Positions 62,504 through 64,000 of a stretch of 64,000 nt of DNA are shown here, piece after piece. The DNA is from Lactobacillaceae bacterium AF64-9pH9TA. GTDB lineage: Bacteria; Bacillota; Bacilli; Lactobacillales; Lactobacillaceae. The notes under the pieces were generated by a model that searched no databases, was not told where the DNA came from, and saw only the letters and a list, made by a program, of their open reading frames with translations. Every line of letters begins with the position of its first letter. Position 1 is the first letter of the stretch. The stretch spans positions 32,335 to 96,334 of the forward strand of contig JAQDCK010000007.1 in NCBI GenBank assembly GCA_027681045.1, written 5' to 3'. The position numbers were made by a program, and so were the translations under genes.

Positions 62504-63380
62504 AGCCAACTGCCTCCGCTTCTGCAATAAAGATTTCTTCCAAGGTCAACGGCAGGATTTCGAAGAAGGTCATCGGCACATGGTCAAAGACCGCTTCGAC
62601 TTCTCTCCGGCTCCCCCGCACGACCAAAGTGTGCAGGCGGCCCCGGCTGCTGTGGTCAACCAGCTTCAGCTTGCCCAGGACTTCCTCCATGTCCCGGTCG
62701 TCCTTAAAGACGCACTGCAGCTTCTGGATTTCCAGTTTCATGTCGGCCAGGTCTTCTGATAAAAGCAGACCGCCGCTGTGCAGGAAACCGATGTGGTCAC
62801 AAATATCTTCCAATTCCCGCAAGTTGTGCGAGGCAATGATCGGGGTCAATTGTCGCCGGTCCATGTCTTCGGCAAACAGGCTCTTCATGCTCTGCCGCAT
62901 AACCGGGTCTAAGCCGTCAAAAACCTCATCTAAAAGCAGGTACTTGGTATTAGTACATAATCCTAGCAGGATCGCCAATTGCCGCTTCATACCCTTAGAA
63001 TAGTCATGTACGCGGCGCTTTGGCTCTAAGCGAAAGTCCGCCAGCAGTCTGGCAAAACGTTCTTGGTCAAAGTCCTGGTAAACCGCCGCATAATCCCTGG
63101 CCATAGACTCCGCTGTGGCATTTGGGAAGAAGTAGGGGTCATCTGGAATGAAGCAAAACTTTTTCTTTGCGGCTGGATTGTCATAAACCGGCAGGCCATC
63201 AATCGTTATATAGCCAGAAGTCGGCCGCAGGATGCCAGCGATCATCCGCAAGAGGGTGCTCTTGCCGGCCCCGTTGGTCCCGATCAAGCCAAAGACCCGG
63301 TCTTCTTCAATGGTCAGGTTAAGGGCCTTAATAGCCTCTGTCTGCCCATAATCCTTGCTTAGTGCATCAATCTCGATCAT
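62475..63380 (-). CDS. ABC transporter ATP-binding protein, module 2
   Basis: A 301-residue ATPase: Walker A GTNGAGKST, signature HDYSKGMKRQL (LSGGQ variant), Walker B LLLDEVFDG. ATG 63380 after GGAGGAGG is the start; the open frame to 63410 is leader only. The C-terminal ~90 residues form an accessory domain. Confidence 0.9.
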   Translation of the reverse strand: MIEIDALSKDYGQTEAIKALNLTIEEDRVFGLIGTNGAGKSTLLRMIAGILRPTSGYITIDGLPVYDNPAAKKKFCFIPDDPYFFPNATAESMARDYAAVYQDFDQERFARLLADFRLEPKRRVHDYSKGMKRQLAILLGLCTNTKYLLLDEVFDGLDPVMRQSMKSLFAEDMDRRQLTPIIASHNLRELEDICDHIGFLHSGGLLLSEDLADMKLEIQKLQCVFKDDRDMEEVLGKLKLVDHSSRGRLHTLVVRGSRREVEAVFDHVPMTFFEILPLTLEEIFIAEAEAVGYDTRKLILK

Positions 63381-63741
63381 CTTCTGCCGCCTCCTCCATA
63401 GCCTCAGCAAATAATTCCTGTGGATCCAGGCCTACTGCTTGAATCTCCTTAATTAAATCAATCATTTTCCCTTTCAGCTCTTCTTTTTGCTTGCTCTTCA
63501 GCGTTTCATTGGCCCGGACGAAATTCCCCCGGCCCTTGACGCTGTACACGTATCCCTCCCGTTCCAGCGCGGCGTATGCCTTCTGCACTGTATTAGGGTT
63601 AGTCGACAATTCCATGGCCAACTTCCGCACTGATGGCAGTTGCTCATCTGGCAGCATGACTCCGGTCAGAATCAGCTGCTTGTACCTGTCCGCGATCTGC
63701 TGGTAAATCGGCCGGCTGTCTAAATAGTCAATAAAGTCCAC
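63367..63741 (-). CDS. GntR family regulator (YtrA type), module 2
   Basis: A 124-residue regulator with the same length and design as the module 1 regulator (winged helix QQIADRYKQLILTGVMLPDEQLPSVRKLAMELSTNPNTVQKAYAALEREG) but a distinct operator. First of the cassette, and overlaps the ATPase gene by 14 bases. It should repress its own cassette until an unknown ligand relieves it. Confidence 0.9.
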   Translation of the reverse strand: MDFIDYLDSRPIYQQIADRYKQLILTGVMLPDEQLPSVRKLAMELSTNPNTVQKAYAALEREGYVYSVKGRGNFVRANETLKSKQKEELKGKMIDLIKEIQAVGLDPQELFAEAMEEAAEDDRD

Positions 63742-63769
63742 TAGCTCGCTCCTTTCTATCCGTCTCTAC

Positions 63770-63808
63770 TGTACTATTAATTCTAGTACACTAAAGACGA
63801 ATTGACAA
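63770..63808 (-). promoter_or_regulatory. Promoter and operator of ABC module 2
   Basis: -35 TTGTCA (complement of 63803-63808), 17-base spacer, -10 TAGAAT (complement of 63780-63785). Palindrome TGTACTA-N7-TAGTACA (63770-63790) covers the -10. Confidence 0.8.
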
Positions 63809-63918
63809 GCACTTGGCAAAAAGAAAATAGCTTCTTTCTAAAGTAAAATAAGCAGCCAAGGGAATTTAGAAAGAAAAGAATAAGACAGAATGAAAGAAAA
63901 AAGAAAAATAAGCGAAAA

Positions 63919-63950
63919 CAAAAAAGAAGCAGGTATCTACCTGCTTCTCA
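63919..63950 (-). terminator. Terminator of the tRNA-Asp transcript
   Basis: GAAGCAGGTA pairs with TACCTGCTTC, with T6 following on the minus strand. Confidence 0.88.
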
Positions 63951-63954
63951 ATGA

Positions 63955-64000
63955 CGGTCCATGCGGGATTTGAACCCGCGATCTCCTCCGTGACAGGGAG
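63955..64000 (-). tRNA. tRNA-Asp (GTC), 3' part only
   Basis: The minus strand shows the anticodon loop CTGTCAC, T arm GCGGG-TTCAAAT-CCCGC and the acceptor strand ATGGACC with discriminator G, as in tRNA-Asp. CCA is not encoded (TC follows). The 5' part lies beyond the right edge. Confidence 0.85.

Noticed and set aside
1..64000. CRISPR array or cas genes
   Set aside because: No regularly spaced direct repeats and no cas-like proteins were seen anywhere in the window.

Overview
The window reads as chromosomal DNA of a lactic acid bacterium, most consistent with Lactobacillus delbrueckii. The reasons are roughly 50% GC with GC-rich third codon positions, Shine-Dalgarno-led genes packed in lactobacillus gene orders (sigH/rlmB/mrnC/cysS, rpmG-secE-nusG-rplK-rplA, dnaX-ebfC-recR-yaaL-tmk-darA-holB-yabA-rsmI), SLAP surface domains, ECF vitamin transporter subunits and peptide-uptake lipoproteins. 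The species is an inference; the gene identities rest on motifs read from the sequence.

Layout. 1-2.8 kb: rex (cut by the window edge) with Rex-like half-sites, and an ABC-F ATPase. 2.8-17.8 kb: an almost unbroken minus-strand housekeeping block covering t6A synthesis (tsaD, rimI, tsaB), a FolT-like ECF subunit, an acyl-ACP thioesterase, rsmI, yabA, holB, darA, tmk, yaaL, recR, ebfC, dnaX, the SRP RNA gene ffs, tadA, a methyltransferase and pyrR. It ends with an unexpected family-B DNA polymerase-like gene preceded by a small CPxC protein. 18-23.7 kb: a cell-envelope region with a SLAP protein, a small hydrophobic peptide gene with type I toxin-antitoxin features, a NagZ-type hexosaminidase, two paralogous serine hydrolases and hup. 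23.8-25.7 kb: a scar of broken genes and an IS30-type transposase around an AT-rich Nudix gene. 25.8-32.5 kb: ribosomal protein operons (rplJL with an L10 leader; rpmG-secE-nusG-rplK-rplA), amtB and a glycosyltransferase. 32.6-39.7 kb: a DXS-like thiamine-diphosphate enzyme, a hydrolase, sigH, rlmB, mrnC, cysS and a Nudix enzyme.

39.7-43.4 kb holds the most coherent candidate system. A strong promoter is followed by a T-box riboswitch whose specifier codon is CAC (His) and whose antiterminator bulge is UGGG, matching the C73 discriminator of tRNA-His. It sits ahead of an OppA-type peptide-binding lipoprotein and a PepV-like dipeptidase. This looks like a histidine-starvation operon for scavenging His-containing peptides.

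43.4-64 kb: a LysR/UPF0324 pair, gltX, two GntR-ABC modules of the same design (47.2-49.1 and 60.7-63.8 kb), each with a palindrome over its own promoter -10, a second OppA lipoprotein, a Nudix enzyme, an M24 peptidase, a truncated MFS gene, a 995-residue PAS/GGDEF/EAL protein, an ECF S component, a stand-alone acetaldehyde dehydrogenase with cre-like and Rex-like sites upstream, an amino acid permease, and the 3' part of tRNA-Asp at the right edge.
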